Notes: generated by a model not told the origin, from the letters alone. DNA of 64,000 bases from Acanthosepion esculentum (GCA_964036315.1 OZ038488.1:66283142-66347141); one strand, 5' to 3'; shown: positions 1-11,002, numbered from the stretch's first letter. Numbers and translations: made by a program.

Positions 1-2
1 TG

Positions 3-333
3 TATGAACATCACCCAGACCCTGTTACAGAGATAGGACCTGTAACAATTTTATGGGACGTTACAATACATACAAACAGAACAATGAAAGCTACTCGCCC
101 AGACATCAAAGACCACAAAAACAGAATGTGCTTTCTTACTGACATGACAGTCCCTATAGACTGTAATGTATCTTTGAAGATTTTAAAAAAGTATCAAAAT
201 ACAAGGATCTTGAAATAGAAATCTCAAAAGTGTGTCATATGAAGCCATCAATAAATCCACTTGTAGTTCGGGCCCTCGGATTGATTGGAAAAGGGTCCGA
301 TAGACTCATTGAAGGGATTCCTGTTTCGTCCAT
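3..333 (+). pseudogene. R2/NeSL-like LINE fragment, C-terminal endonuclease end
   Basis: Conceptual translation from base 3 reads through an endonuclease-like stretch containing RPDI followed by a spaced acidic residue in FLTDMTVP, which fits the RPD...D core of the restriction-like endonuclease of R2/NeSL-type LINEs. A frame change near base 200 leads into YKDLEIEISKV and then LVVRALGLIGKGSDR, the conserved 'VVxGALGxxxKGxxxH' tail of such elements. The RPDI motif lacks the two or three residues usually following it, so the copy is damaged as well as frameshifted. The 5' part lies outside the window or is missing. The family assignment rests on motif recall, not on a search. Confidence 0.65.
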
Positions 334-517
334 GCCTTAAAGAAATACAAAAATATTGTACACACAAGAGCTTTATCTATGTAAAATGTGTGCGATCCTA
401 GTATTTCTTCTTTTTTTTTACAAAAAATGATCAGTGGAAAATGTTATGAAGTCATTTCTGACCTTAGGACTCCAGTTGGGACCCTAAAGGAAATGAGTAT
501 ACAACAGAAACCCAAGG

Positions 518-519
<2 letters not shown>

Positions 520-582
<63 letters not shown>
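520..582. repeat. (AAT)n microsatellite
   Basis: About 21 uninterrupted AAT units follow the LINE fragment by about 190 bases. Tails of simple repeats are common at LINE 3' ends, so this may mark the element's end. The poly-Ile reading frames through it are artefacts. Confidence 0.95.
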
Positions 583-583
<1 letters not shown>

Positions 584-828
584 ATTTATTTATTTTATAA
601 ACGTTATTTCTGGTAGACAGATATCCAAAGCATTCTTCTCTAGACACATTTTGACGCTATCTCTTGTACGCACGCATACACACGCATGAAGCCTGAAGGG
701 AGGAATTCAGTGATTCTCCCAACGGGAGCGCAACCATACCGTTCAACTATTACTGGTTGCAATAACAGATTTTCTATCAACAGGCTTTTTTCTTTAGTTG
801 TCTCTTCCTGCCCACAGGGGACGTTCTG

Positions 829-1190
829 TTGTATCTTCACTTCCCTGCGTTGTCTTCCTCATTAATCTCTACTTTTTTCTCAAATCCCCAACTCCTTTTT
901 CCTTTCTTTTACTTTCTTTTTTCCTTTTTCGTCACTCATTTTCTTGCTAAATTCTTTTTTTCTTCCTTTCGCTCTTCTTTCTTTCTTCCTTTCTTTTCCC
1001 AATGCTTGTTTTTTCTACCTTTCTTTTTGTGTTCAACAGTCGTTTAGTTTCTTTCTTTACTGCTTTTTCTTTCTTTCACTCTCATATTTTCTATTCTCTC
1101 GACTCTTTCCTCCCTTTTATCTATTTCCCTCTTTCTCTTTCTGTCACTCACTCTATCTTCTTATCTATCTAATTATCTTTTTCTCAGTAA
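829..1190. repeat. Pyrimidine-rich low-complexity tract
   Basis: A long C/T-rich stretch dominated by CTTT and TTCC words. It produces open Phe/Ser/Leu-rich frames on the plus strand that have no protein features and should not be annotated as genes. Confidence 0.85.
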
Positions 1191-1199
1191 CAAGGAGTT

Positions 1200-2290
1200 T
1201 ATAAACCATTAAAATTCGAGGAGTTAAATAAAAAAAACATCTTGAGTTGAAATTCTTAACCACAGACAGACACTGAAGAAGAAAGGACTACATTGGACTT
1301 CACTTCAAAACACAAATTGTAAAACAATTATACAAAAACTCTGTGTGTGATCTCTGGCTTTTTTCTTTTCTTCTCGTTATTATTTGTTAGTTTATTTATT
1401 TATTTGAACGTCTTTTTGTAAAGGAGTGGTTGGTTGTTCTCAATAGCAGTCTATGAATTTGCCGTCACAAGTGCACCCATGAGTGAGGCACGAGGTGCAT
1501 TTTTTCTCTCGTTAAATTAAGCAGAGTGACCCCTTGAAATAGTCTCTAGCACCAACAAGACTGGGTGACACAATTTAAAACTTAACAACTCGGGATTTCC
1601 ACTTGCTTTTTTTTTTTATCTATCTAAGGCCGCCATATCTATTTTTAATGTATTATTTTTATCTTACCGAGAAAAAATTAGTTGCCTACAATACGAAAAC
1701 GCAAAAAATCAGCATACCGTGATGAAAAAAATGTTTTAAACATAATGAAAACATAGTTTTATCATCAAAATAATTATGTTATTATTAAGAGGAAAGATCA
1801 AAGTATTTTTGAATATTCAATTATTATTTTTTACTCCTTTTTACAACATTCGAAATTTTGATTAAAAATCTTGTTTTTCTTGCGTCAGCGGATGTACTGT
1901 ACAGTATCAAATTTTAACGTCTTTTTGCGGTGAAATACATTAATTTGGAAATTCTTGCAAAAATCGAATAATTGTAGGATTTTAATGAAGTTCTTAGGAC
2001 TTATTCACAAATGAATTAAATTATTATTTTAGTAATTTTTTTTATTAGAAAGTCTTGGTAAAAATATCTTTTTTTATATTTGTTTCACCGGTCACCCCCT
2101 TAATTTTATAAAAATTTTGAGAAATTCAACGTGCACATATATTAAATAATAAGAAAGAACAGTAAGATTTATAACCCGGTATTCTTAGTAATTATTTTTA
2201 TTTAAAAAAATATAGTGCTCGATACAAAGAGTAGCATAATATAATAATTATTTTCTTTCTTAAAAATATGATTCTATAGTGAGATAGAAA
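1200..2290. other. AT-rich intergenic sequence, nothing recognised
   Basis: Strongly A/T-rich sequence without a long open frame on either strand, tRNA-like box or obvious repeat. I see nothing that supports a gene. Confidence 0.6.
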
Positions 2291-2292
2291 TT

Positions 2293-2719
2293 TCTATGTT
2301 TCAAGACTGAAACTAAAGTTGCAAATTTAATTATAAAAATTAAACTTAAAATCTAGAGTTTCATTCTATCGTCAAGCGATGTTAGGAATAACTTTCTAAG
2401 AAATATTACTTGTGAGCAGGCACCCCCACCCCAACTAAACTTAACCTGATTTTGTAAGCAACATATGCATAAGTTGTCTAGGGAAATTGATACATAAGTT
2501 GTCTAGGGAAATTAAAACCCAACCACTCCTAATCAAAATAGATTGAATTTTCCTTAACCTTAACAACTCAAAATATTAAGATTGTCTGCGCTTATAAATT
2601 AAGTAATATTTCTTAGAAAGTTATTCCTAACATTGCTTGACTATAGAACGAAACTCTGGATTTTAAGTTTAGTTTTTATAATTAAATTTACAACTTTATT
2701 TTCAGTTTTGAAACATAAA
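2293..2719. repeat. Foldback element with ~119-bp inverted arms
   Basis: Bases 2293-2411 and 2601-2719 are reverse complements at roughly 92% by eye, separated by a 189-base spacer. The inner ends read AAATATTACTT and AAGTAATATTT. The spacer holds a direct duplication of CATAAGTTGTCTAGGGAAAT (2468 onward). There is no open frame. It could be a MITE, a foldback transposon or two oppositely inserted copies of one repeat. I did not recognise the family or find a clear target duplication. Confidence 0.75.
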
Positions 2720-3380
2720 AAAAGCAATTATAATAGAAAGCCAACGTGATAATTTTTAGTCATTATACAGTGATTCAAGTTATCATTTTTTGTTGTTTTT
2801 ATTTACTGACTTTAGAATCCCTTGTGAATTAAATAAAAATGGTTTTTCTTTATATTTTTAAATGATGAGGTTCATGTCTTCTTTCTTATAATAATACATT
2901 TAAAAAAAAAATGTATTTATACTTTCACGTTGTTCATTTTTACTAGCTGTTTTACGTCGTTGACATTCATGTCTCCGGTAGGAGATACGTCAAAACTTTC
3001 ATTCATTCCCATGAGTCACGCAGCAAATGGCGGAAATGCATTCACGGCGTTATAGAGAGAGACAGGGAAGGTGTTCAGTCCACCTCACTTTTAGGTCGCT
3101 GAACTGAGAACTGAACAGAAGACTAAATATATCCTCTTGACCTCAATCGATGACAACATTATTGAGCTGAGTTGTATTCAGTCCCTTTACCAAAGTGGTG
3201 GTGGTGGTGGGGGTGACGATTACTCTTCTCCTAAAATTATTCGCCCCTCTCCGTGAAAATGATGTGAGCTTATTTTAGTGTATAAATTCTTACTTGCCTA
3301 CCTCGCTCCCAAGCCCAAATTGAATGTCGGTTTTTCAATTCAAAACCCTCTGAAACTACTGTATCATTTTTCTATTTAAA
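2720..3380. other. Intergenic, nothing firm
   Basis: Mixed-composition sequence with a GGT-rich tract near 3196-3214 and a less AT-rich part at 2950-3180. No supported gene, tRNA box or known repeat was found. Confidence 0.5.
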
Positions 3381-3397
3381 AAATTTTTTTTTTCTGT

Positions 3398-3714
3398 ATC
3401 TTGTTCCTTCAGTGCAAGGGGCTATCATGGTTCTCCACAACTTCCTATCGTTGAATAAATATTTCTCTTTTTACTATTCTTCCCATTCCCTGTTCTGTCA
3501 TCTATTTACACAAGCCCTTTAAGTAAGTTACTCACTGTTTCCTTTAGTCATCATCATCATGTCCTGTGGGTGTCAAATTTTCCAATCCTCCTTTCCTCAT
3601 TATGCGTTCTAGAAATTTCATTTTTCTCTTTATAATTCTAAGTCTAAGTGCTCTTATTGTTTACGCTTGCCTCAAAACTTCTTCCTTTTTTACATGTTCC
3701 ATCCATGCTATACG
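3398..3714 (-). pseudogene. RTE-like LINE ORF2, distal 3' part (downstream of an insertion)
   Basis: On the minus strand this encodes the C-terminal tail of a LINE reverse transcriptase, recognisable by KMKFLERIMRK (family form 'QLKFLGHIMRKEG') and, towards 3398, a decayed form of the terminal LWRxMIAHVLKG motif. It continues the LINE segment at 4364-4930: the protein breaks at the conserved 'RRMLxIPW' motif, whose first half lies beyond 4364. The two halves are separated by the 3715-4363 insertion. Stops and frameshifts make it dead. The family is the endonuclease/RT LINE common in octopus gene models; calling it RTE-like is from memory. Confidence 0.7.
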
Positions 3715-3935
3715 TATGACGATAAACTAAATCCGGCAGCAAGGCCTCTAATCAGGAAATTGAAGATTTTCAGGAGCGTGGAATCATCTCTTAATTGCTG
3801 TTGTTCGTAGGTCCACCATGACTCGGGGCGGTAGCGTCTGTTTGGGTCCCAGCTATGGGCAAATAGTGAACCCTCAAATAAAAACAAAAAAACTATGAAA
3901 GCATAAAAATACATTTTTATAGTAAAAATACCCGC

Positions 3936-3997
<62 letters not shown>

Positions 3998-4363
3998 TAT
4001 GTATGTTTGTATGTATGTATAAAATGACTAACAATACATATAGTAGAATTATCAACAAAACATTTTAAAGTAAAATGACTAGCAATACTTTTTTATAGCA
4101 GAATTACCAACAATACATTTTATCTGTACTTGAACGCGTACAATTGTGTTCAAAATATATTTAGTTGAAGCCAGAAAATTGTGTTCAGAATATTTAGAGG
4201 TTGATATGCCGCTAAAATCAACCAAGCAATCATCTACCATGTATTCAACTGCGATAAAACAGAATAAAATATCATATTTTCAAATCTCACAAAAATTTAA
4301 ATTTAGGCATTAAATGACCGACAAGGAGTTGACATGCCGTTAGACAAAGAAACCATTCAATCA
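3715..4363 (-). mobile_element. SINE-like insertion inside the LINE, with internal (CA)n
   Basis: About 650 bases split the LINE at its IPW codon region. The host sequence ATCCATGxTATAC occurs at both edges (about 3702-3714 and 4363-4375), a likely imperfect 13-bp target-site duplication. On the minus strand the insertion includes a segment with words such as 'GTTCACTATTTGCCCATAGC' and 'TGGTGGACCTACGAACAACAGCAATTAAGAG', written here in pieces: GTTCACTATTTGCCCATAG, GGACCTACGAACAACAGC. It shares this segment with 5645-5880. The opposite end resembles the octopus-type SINE tail 'GATATGCCGCTAAA...CAATCAATC' (4200-4240 and 4325-4362). A pure (CA)n array occupies 3939-3992. It is not coding. Confidence 0.6.
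3939..3992. repeat. (CA)n microsatellite
   Basis: Twenty-seven CA units, without interruption, inside the SINE-like insertion. Confidence 0.95.
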
Positions 4364-4930
4364 ATCCATGGTATACACAGCATCCTTCTGTAGAACCACA
4401 TCTCTGTTGCTTCAAATCGCTTCTTCATCCGTGAGGAAATTGCCCGGCATTCAATATCATATAGATGCATTGATCGTAACATTTTAGCACACTTTTTTTT
4501 GTTTATAGCAAAATTTATGTTTCTTAATACTTTGTTTACTTTATAGAAAGCATGTTTTTGCTGTTGCAATGCGCCTTCGGATTTCAGTGTCAGATTTTCC
4601 GTCCTCTCTTAAAACACGTCCAACGGATTTAAACTACTGTACTTGATTTTTGACATCTCAAAATCATTACCATTTTAGCTGTAACTCTCTACCTTGAGTG
4701 GCTCTCTTTGATTTTGACATCTCCAATTCGTAACTTGGGCTGTTCTTCTTGTTGACAATTATACATTCTGTTTTTTTGTTCTTTACATTTGAATGTTAGT
4801 CCTTTCCCCTCGCTTTCCTTTACTACCTAGTCTGGGTTTTTCGTCCGTTTCCTTTCTGTGTCTGTCATCAACAAGATATCCGCATATTTTATGATGTTAA
4901 GATTATGTTCACTGATAATAGAATCATGGC
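4364..4930 (-). pseudogene. RTE-like LINE ORF2, thumb region (upstream of the insertion)
   Basis: Minus-strand translation from about 4569 down to 4357 contains ECRAISSRMKKRFEATEMWF and then YRRMLCIPW, the conserved segment just after the RT thumb in the octopus-abundant LINE family. Further upstream (4600-4930) pieces such as a degraded RT finger/palm ('YADDxxxLMTDTERKR'-like) are discernible but broken. This is the 5' partner of 3398-3714. There is no intact reading frame. Confidence 0.65.
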
Positions 4931-5269
4931 AATGCACAATCAAAAATCGTTACTCTATCATTGATGTTCAAAATAAATAATAAAATTCATCATCTTTCTT
5001 TTTTTCCGAAACATTAACTCCCAAAACGTTTATATAAGTGTTAAATGCAGAAAGATTTGTAGGATTCCTTTACAAAAAACTACTATAAACAAACAGCAAA
5101 AAAAACAAAAAAAATTTCAATTCGAAATAAGAAATATTTGCAGTAGCATCAGTCAACCAGTTAAGTGTCATACGTGATACACGCTTGGGTGATCATGTCT
5201 GTTTCAATTCATTAGGGGCTAGACAGAGATTTTTTCCACATAAGTTTGCCGTTTCTTTCTGCGGTAGAC

Positions 5270-5465
5270 GAGTTGCCACCCAAGGATATAGGATCCAGTC
5301 TGTTCTGTTATTTAACCCATAGATGGAGAGAGAAGGGATGGATTCATATCTTCCTCATCAAGGATATTTGCGCGTATGTGCATGTAACGAACCCGACTGG
5401 AATTCGAACTCGGCTCTCCTATTTCTCGTTCTGAGCCGTTAGCCATTACACCACACGCACAAACA
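5270..5465 (-). mobile_element. tRNA-headed SINE, minus strand
   Basis: Read on the minus strand from 5465, it starts GTGTGGTGTAATGGCTAAC, a good A-box, and continues to GAGTTCGAATTCC near 5395, a good B-box. The downstream body includes ACGCGCAAATATCC and ATGAATCCATCCCTTCTCTC. The same head and body occur at 31325-31510 on the plus strand, which makes it a dispersed family and not a tRNA gene: the anticodon arm is not conserved and a SINE body follows. Confidence 0.8.
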
Positions 5466-5545
5466 GTAGATCTAAAAAAATATTAATTTTATGAGAGGAT
5501 CAAATAAAAACAATGTAGAATCTTCTTCTATGTGCCGCGTTACCT

Positions 5546-5587
5546 CCAGGACATGCGGAGAGCCATCATCGTATATGTCCTGAAAGG
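5546..5587 (+). pseudogene. Short LINE C-terminal scrap
   Basis: The plus strand encodes LQDMRRAIIVYVLKG, matching the terminal 'LWRAMIAHVLKG' of the RTE-like LINE. It is only about 14 codons, an orphan of a longer copy. Confidence 0.5.
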
Positions 5588-5644
5588 AAAAAAATCATTA
5601 GATGGTTAAACTTAATTCACATTTAAAATCAGTCCAAGTTATAC

Positions 5645-6000
5645 ATAAATGTTTTGCTGGTATTTTTTACTATAAAAATGTATTTTTATGCTTTCATAGT
5701 GTTTTGTTTTTATTTGAGGGTTCACTACTTGCCCATAGCTTGGGTCCAAACAGGTGCTTCCACCCCGAGTCAGGGTGGACCTACGAACAACAGCAATTAA
5801 GAGATGCTTCCACGCTCCTGAAAATCTTCAATCTCCTGAGCAGAGGCCTTGCTGCCGGATGTAGTTTATCGTCATACGTATACCATGGATGGTAAATGTA
5901 AGAAAAGAAGTTTTGAGGCAAGCGTAAACAATAAGGCCACTTAGAATTATAAAGAGAAAAATGAAATTTCTAGAACGCATAATGAGGAAGGAATGCTTGG
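5645..6000 (+). repeat. Inverted duplicate of 3590-3940 (SINE segment plus LINE junction)
   Basis: Bases 5645-5880 repeat the SINE-like segment of 3720-3940 in opposite orientation, and 5883-6000 continue straight into the same LINE sequence (encoding SFEASVNNK and KMKFLERIMRK) found beyond the junction at 3590-3714. Because both copies share the same SINE/LINE junction, the pair arose by duplication of an already-interrupted LINE, not by two insertions. The open frame at 5602-5895 is only this repeat. Confidence 0.8.
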
Positions 6001-6019
6001 TTAAAAAAAAAAAACAAAC

Positions 6020-6950
6020 TTCATATCTCATGTGGCTCTTAGCAGTTTTTCTCACTTTTCTAGGGACCCAACCCCCTGTCTGCCATCCATTCACACAAGC
6101 TTATAAGTGACTCGCTGCCTTCTCAGTATGCTCCGTGAGGGTTAAGTTTTCCAAAAACTCACCTTCCTCTTTATGTGTCCAAGGAATTTCAGCTAGCTTT
6201 TTTCTGATTTTGAGTTTAAGTATTCTTTCTGTTGCCATTTTCTGTAAGACTCCCCTGTTGTTTAATTGCTCTCTCCATGGAATTTTCAGGGTCTTTCTGT
6301 AGAACTACATGTCTGCTGCCTCTAGTTTTTTCTTCATCCGTGGGGACTTTGGCCAGCATTCACTGCCGTCTAAGAGGATGGATACCACATGGCAATCCAG
6401 CACTCTTTTCTTTGTTTCTAACGAAATATCCTCGTTTCTCAGCACTTTTTTTGGGGGGGGAATATTTCTTTTGCTAGTCCCATGAGTGTTCAGAACTCGG
6501 TGTCACATTTTCCATCCTCTGTTAAAACTTCCCAGGTATTTAAAATTTCTGTATCTGCTTCATCTTTATCTCTCCAATTTGTAACTCTCATATTGGGCTC
6601 TTTTTCTTGCTGATGACCACACTTTCCTTTTTTTTGTTGTTGCAATTGATAGTTTGTCCCCCTTTTTTTTTTTGCTTTCTTCTACCACCCTGTATAGGAG
6701 GTTATGTAGCTTATTTTCCGAGTCAATACAGTGTCATCTGCTTATGTTATATTGTTAAAATTACGCCCACTGATAGTAATTCCTGGTAGGGTCTCCAGTT
6801 CTCTTAGGAAAGAATCACTGTAGAAGTTAACTAAATCTGGGGAGAAGGCGCATCCTTGTCTCACGCCTTTTTCTATATTTTCTAAATTTATTTTCTATCC
6901 GTATGCAAGGGTTTCATCTCCAGTATAAGTCCCCAGGCACCCACAAACTT
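6020..6950 (-). pseudogene. RTE-like LINE ORF2, RT to C-terminus, decayed
   Basis: This is the longest copy of the family here. From 6900 downward the minus strand gives GVRQGCAFSPDLVNF (RT motif 4 region), ADDTVLTRK (the YADD active-site block with Y replaced by a stop), KAKKKGDKLSI, a broken thumb, then SLKFLGHIKRK near 6190 and a remnant of the C-terminal tail. Stops and frameshifts are frequent. It lies tail-to-tail against the plus-strand fragment ending at 6000, with an A-rich stretch (6002-6018) between. Confidence 0.75.
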
Positions 6951-7440
6951 TTAACAACTGATTTCGTCCCCGAACTTTTATCACCCGATTTAGTCTCCCC
7001 GACATTTAATACCAGATTTATCCCCCTCCTCGCTTTAACACCTGATTTAACCTCGGCCACTTTTAACAACTGATTTAGCTTCCGCCACTTTTAACATCTG
7101 TTTTAGCCGCTTCCACTTTTAACACATGATTTAACCTAACCCACTATTAACATCTGATATAACCCCTCCGCTTTTAAAAAGTTATTTAGCCTCCCCCTGC
7201 TTTTAACATCTGATTTGGACTCCCCCACTTTTAACATCTGATTTGGACTCCCCCACTTTTAACATCTGATTTGGACTCCCCCACTTTTAACATCTGATTT
7301 CGCCCTTCCGTTCCTAACAACTGATTTAAGCTCCCCCACTTTTAATATCTGATTTATCCCTCCACTTTTAACATCTGATTTAAGCTCCCCCACTTTTAAC
7401 ACCTAATTTAGCCTCCCTCTTTTTTAACATTTGATTTAAC
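6945..7440. repeat. Degenerate ~25-28-bp minisatellite
   Basis: About 18 units resembling CCCCCACTTTTAACATCTG followed by ATTTAGC. Units near 7205-7300 are nearly identical (25 bp); those at both edges are diverged in sequence and length. It begins directly after the LINE fragment. It is not coding. Confidence 0.9.
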
Positions 7441-7739
7441 AACACCACGCCTTTTTTGTGGGCCCTGTGCCTGAAATAAAACAATAATCACGTTTGTATT
7501 TTAACGCCGGCTGCATTCGTATACCCCAGCAAACGTTCTGCTACTTCAATAATCTCCATTTACTTTCAGTTGTTCGTTCATAAACTATATATTTCTGACG
7601 GTATGCAAAAGATTTGATGATTAACACGTTAAATCTTGCAAACTTTAACCTAAATTTTTCAGCAATTTTCTACACTCAAATAAATAAGAATAAAATAAAA
7701 ATGTCAATGATTAGGAATTAATGCAGCTGTTACTGTCAA

Positions 7740-7870
7740 CATAGGGCTTATTACAACTTTATTATAAATACATTGCTAGTGGCCTTAATATAAAAATGTA
7801 TTGCAAGTTTTTTACTATAGAAATGCATTACAAATCAAGAATAAAAATATTGATAATGATCATTACAGAC
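7740..7870. repeat. Diverged repeat with 'AAAATGTATTGC' words
   Basis: Spaced copies of ATAxAAATGxATTxC occur at about 7765, 7793 and 7823. The same words recur at 8790-9110, 13485-13510, 22130-22320 and 30030-30125, suggesting old copies of one short-period dispersed repeat. Confidence 0.45.
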
Positions 7871-7904
7871 ATAAATAGTGTTATATATATATATATATCC
7901 AGGT

Positions 7905-8045
7905 TGAGCACCTCGAGGCGGTGTAATGGTTAGCAGGCTTGTCTTGATAGAACGATTACGACTTAGTAGTGAGTTCAATCCTCACTGGGGGACCCAATAC
8001 TTTCGGCCTTGTACCACATCTAAGCTACGCTTGGAAAATCACTAT
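7905..8045 (+). mobile_element. tRNA-headed SINE fragment
   Basis: GGCGGTGTAATGGTTAGCA is an A-box-like head and GAGTTCAATCCTCACTGGG a B-box-like segment about 55 bases later. Minus-strand relatives sit at 24005-24095, 23715-23765 and 60893-60940. The anticodon arm is not tRNA-like, and a unique body follows, so this is a SINE and not a tRNA gene. Confidence 0.75.
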
Positions 8046-8435
8046 ATATATTAGGTAGTCGAAAAAAAATACTGTTTAATAAATTAATGGAGAGTATTCA
8101 AATATAAGTATTCACTAAAAATAAGTTTTAAAGTGATACGAAACTGAAGAGATATGAACATTTCGAGGAATTTAATAAGAGAAGGATCTCGTTTAAAGGC
8201 ACGATTCGAAATTTGCTCTTCATGGCCGAGACGGTTAAGGCACGTCGAATCTAACGACAGTTTTTCATCTTCCCAGAGGGACACAGATTTGGATCCTGCC
8301 GGAGAGTTCTTATTTGTCTATAATATAATTTCTCGATCGAATATTCAGGCCGCTGGACGAAATTAAATAAATATACTATTTAATAGATAAACGGAGCGTC
8401 TACTCAAATATGAGTATCCACTAAAAATAATGTTT

Positions 8436-8438
<3 letters not shown>
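8046..8438 (+). mobile_element. Second SINE family, one tail plus one full copy
   Basis: The first part (8060-8130) is a 3' tail with ACTGTTTAATAAATTAATGG and AAGTATTCACTAAAAATAA. A fuller copy follows: A-box TGGCCGAGACGGTTAAGGC at about 8223, a weak B-box near 8290, the linker 'ATATTCAGGCCG' and the same tail ending at the TA/GT array. The same body occurs at 28555-28690, 28795-29030, 32753-33000 and 41561-41800. Confidence 0.75.

Positions 8439-8516
<78 letters not shown>
8439..8516. repeat. (TA)n-(GT)n compound microsatellite
   Basis: About 19 TA units continue directly into about 20 GT units, abutting the SINE 3' end. Confidence 0.95.
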
Positions 8517-8518
<2 letters not shown>

Positions 8519-8759
8519 TCTTGTGTCGTAAGTAGAAAAGGTTGACACTCATATAGAAAATAAGATGTAGTTTATTCCAGAGGATAATATGGTACACGGT
8601 TGTGAACACAGACTAATGGAATAAACAGTTAATCGTTAACCCCTCTCCTCAGTAAGAGAGAGTGCTGTTTAAATAGTCTTAGGCCAATCCATATTGTGGG
8701 GGTGTTCAGCTACTCCACAACATATATAGATAAATATAGATAGATATAGTGTATACGCA

Positions 8760-9120
8760 TTAGTAATGATAAAAAGCATTGTCTATACTTCTATTTTAGA
8801 AATGCATTGAAAAGTCTGGAACAGACTGATATTGATCAGGAATTAATGCAAGTACCATAGGCATAATAAAGTAATTACATGTATAATTTAAATGCATTAC
8901 TAATGATTTTAATATAGAAATACATTGCAAACTGTTTAGTATATTAATGCATTGAAAAACAGGAATATACTGATTGTCAGTAGTCAGCAATTAATAGAAA
9001 TATTACACATATTGATATAACAGGCCTAGCATTACTAATGATTTCTTTTACTATAGAAATTAAATGAAAATCGAGAAGAAATGCGTTTTAAGTGGTCAGA
9101 AATAAATACAAAAATGATTA
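8760..9120. repeat. Degenerate repeat with 'AATGCATTGAAAA' words
   Basis: Phrases resembling ACTAATGATTTTAATATAG followed by AAATGCATTGAAAA recur three or four times at irregular spacing. They look like very old tandem or dispersed copies. No coding potential. Confidence 0.4.
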
Positions 9121-9524
9121 ATGACAGAATTGTGCATAAGTTGTGCCTAATTCCAATGATCAAAAATGAAGGAATGAGGTATTGTGACTAATGATTTTCT
9201 TTTTTATTTATACATGTACTCATCAGGCTATTTAAAACAGACAAAGGTCAAGGTTTTCTATTGTGACCCTTCGTACTGTCACACTAAAAGAAACTGAGTC
9301 TGGTTCTTTCCCAGGTCTACAAGACAAGGAATATTTAAAAAAATATTGGAGCGACAGGATCGGCTCTGGGAGCTACGATGAATAAGGTTCATGGTCAAGG
9401 TCTTAATAAAAAGCTTCTACACGTCTATTTACTTATTTGGCTTTTTGACTTGGCTAGATAAATTAATTTTCACGATGTTTTATAGATGTTTGACATAAAT
9501 TAAAGTACAAAAAATAAAAAATAA

Positions 9525-9985
9525 AAAAGATAGCTGCATACAGGATGGTTTAGCCATAATAGGCAAAAAAGTAGTGTGTCTGTGGTATTCATGGAATAGT
9601 TTTGACATAATAGGTAAAATATTAGTGCAATTACTATTATGTGGTATAAATAAAGAAGTAATGTAGCTACTATTATGTGACATAACAGATAAAGAAGTAG
9701 CGTAGCTGAAGCATCCATGGAATGGTTCTACCACAATAGGTAAAGATATCTAACATAATATTAGCTACTATTATGTAACGTAATAAGCAAAGAACTAGTG
9801 CAGCTGTGGCATCCATGAGATGGTTCTACCGTAAGAGGAAAAGAAATGTCACATAATATTAGCTTCTATTATGAAACATAAAAAGTAAAGAAGTAGTGTA
9901 GCTGTGGCCTCCATGGGATAGTTTCACCTTAATATTTAAAGATGTAGTCTATCTGTCACAGTTTAGCTGTAGCATCCATGTCGCA
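9525..9985. repeat. Tandem repeat with ~98-100-bp period
   Basis: Units carry AAAGAAGTAGTGTAGCTG followed by GCATCCATGGGATGGTTCTACC. Well-aligned copies start near 9691, 9791 and 9890, with more diverged ones before. The short open frames on the minus strand are by-products of this array. Confidence 0.75.
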
Positions 9986-9999
9986 CAAGCAGAATTTAA

Positions 10000-10990
10000 T
10001 AACGTTTGACTGCAGAATGAGTTTGGAGAGCAGAAAGATGGAGCACTATATCTTCGATGTGGCAATTTTTCGTGGTTATTCTAGGAAATCATTACTTCCT
10101 GTATATCACAAATTCCAGACATACATCAACGGTATTTAGAAATTTGGAATAACTTCAGGTGATGCCAAAAATTGCAAAGGCTATATTGAATGAAATAATC
10201 CCAATGCAATAATTGTGCCGCTTCAGCCATTAGATGGTAAATAATACAGCGTACACTTAATTCCATGGGGTTTCGCAGTTGTCGATTAACAAGTGTAGCA
10301 TTATTGGTATCACGGCATCAATTACTGGATTTTACCTTGGTAAAAATGTGGCTATTGTACATGGGAAGCCTGGTGCTCTGTTACCTGCTTATATGCATGT
10401 TGTGTAGAAAGACGACCGACCTTCTCTACACTAATTGTAGAACATGGCCTCGTCCATCCGCTGTGAGTAGAACGTCTGCTTGTAGAAAGACAAAGTGGGT
10501 CGCAAGGCGTAACGTTTGAGTCGTAAGCACTGAATTACGGTTTTCTCTATTATTAATCCATGTCACTCATGTAATTAACCTGTTTATCACTCAACCTTTT
10601 GCTTTCAGTGTTTTTCTTACAGTATCATTAAGCAGAACTACAAGTGTTATCCCAACTTTATGACAATACTTCATGTTTCCAGCTCTTTCGTGCAGGTGGT
10701 CGCATTCATATGTGGAGGCGACCACATGAGGTTATTAATTCATCATTATGAGAGTGATTTGCAAGCTAGTGGTTGCTCCCCAAACAGTGCTGGGTCTATT
10801 ATGTTGTATTTTATAAAGATCGCTATCGAAACTGGAATCTATCTTGACAGGTTTCACATAGACAGATTTTTTGCAGACCCCTCTCACCTCTGTACGCTCA
10901 CCATAATTCCGAATAGATCCCGATAGATAACGTAACCATCCCATGGTTCGTGAGTGACACGAAAATGGTTTTAAAAACAGCTGACTTTTA
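10000..10990. other. No supportable gene
   Basis: Short open frames on both strands (for example at 10265-10519 and 10660-10926) carry no motif I recognise, lack flanking splice or promoter context, and sit among repeats. I treat them as chance. Confidence 0.5.
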
Positions 10991-11002
10991 CGTATTCTAT
11001 TA

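Noticed and set aside
388..647. Poly-Ile open frames on both strands
   Set aside because: They are translations of the (AAT)n array.
829..1204. Phe/Ser/Leu-rich frames that look like membrane proteins
   Set aside because: Low-complexity pyrimidine tract; overlapping frames are all open for the same reason.
5270..5465. A functional tRNA gene
   Set aside because: A/B boxes are present, but the anticodon arm does not fold like a tRNA and a SINE body shared with 31325-31510 follows. The same reasoning applies to 7905-8045, 8215-8310 and 24005-24095.
6945..7440. A CRISPR array
   Set aside because: Units are contiguous and diverged, without unique spacers of constant length, and the genome is eukaryotic.
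10265..10519. 84-codon frame with Cys/Leu-rich sequence
   Set aside because: No motif, no context, surrounded by repeats.
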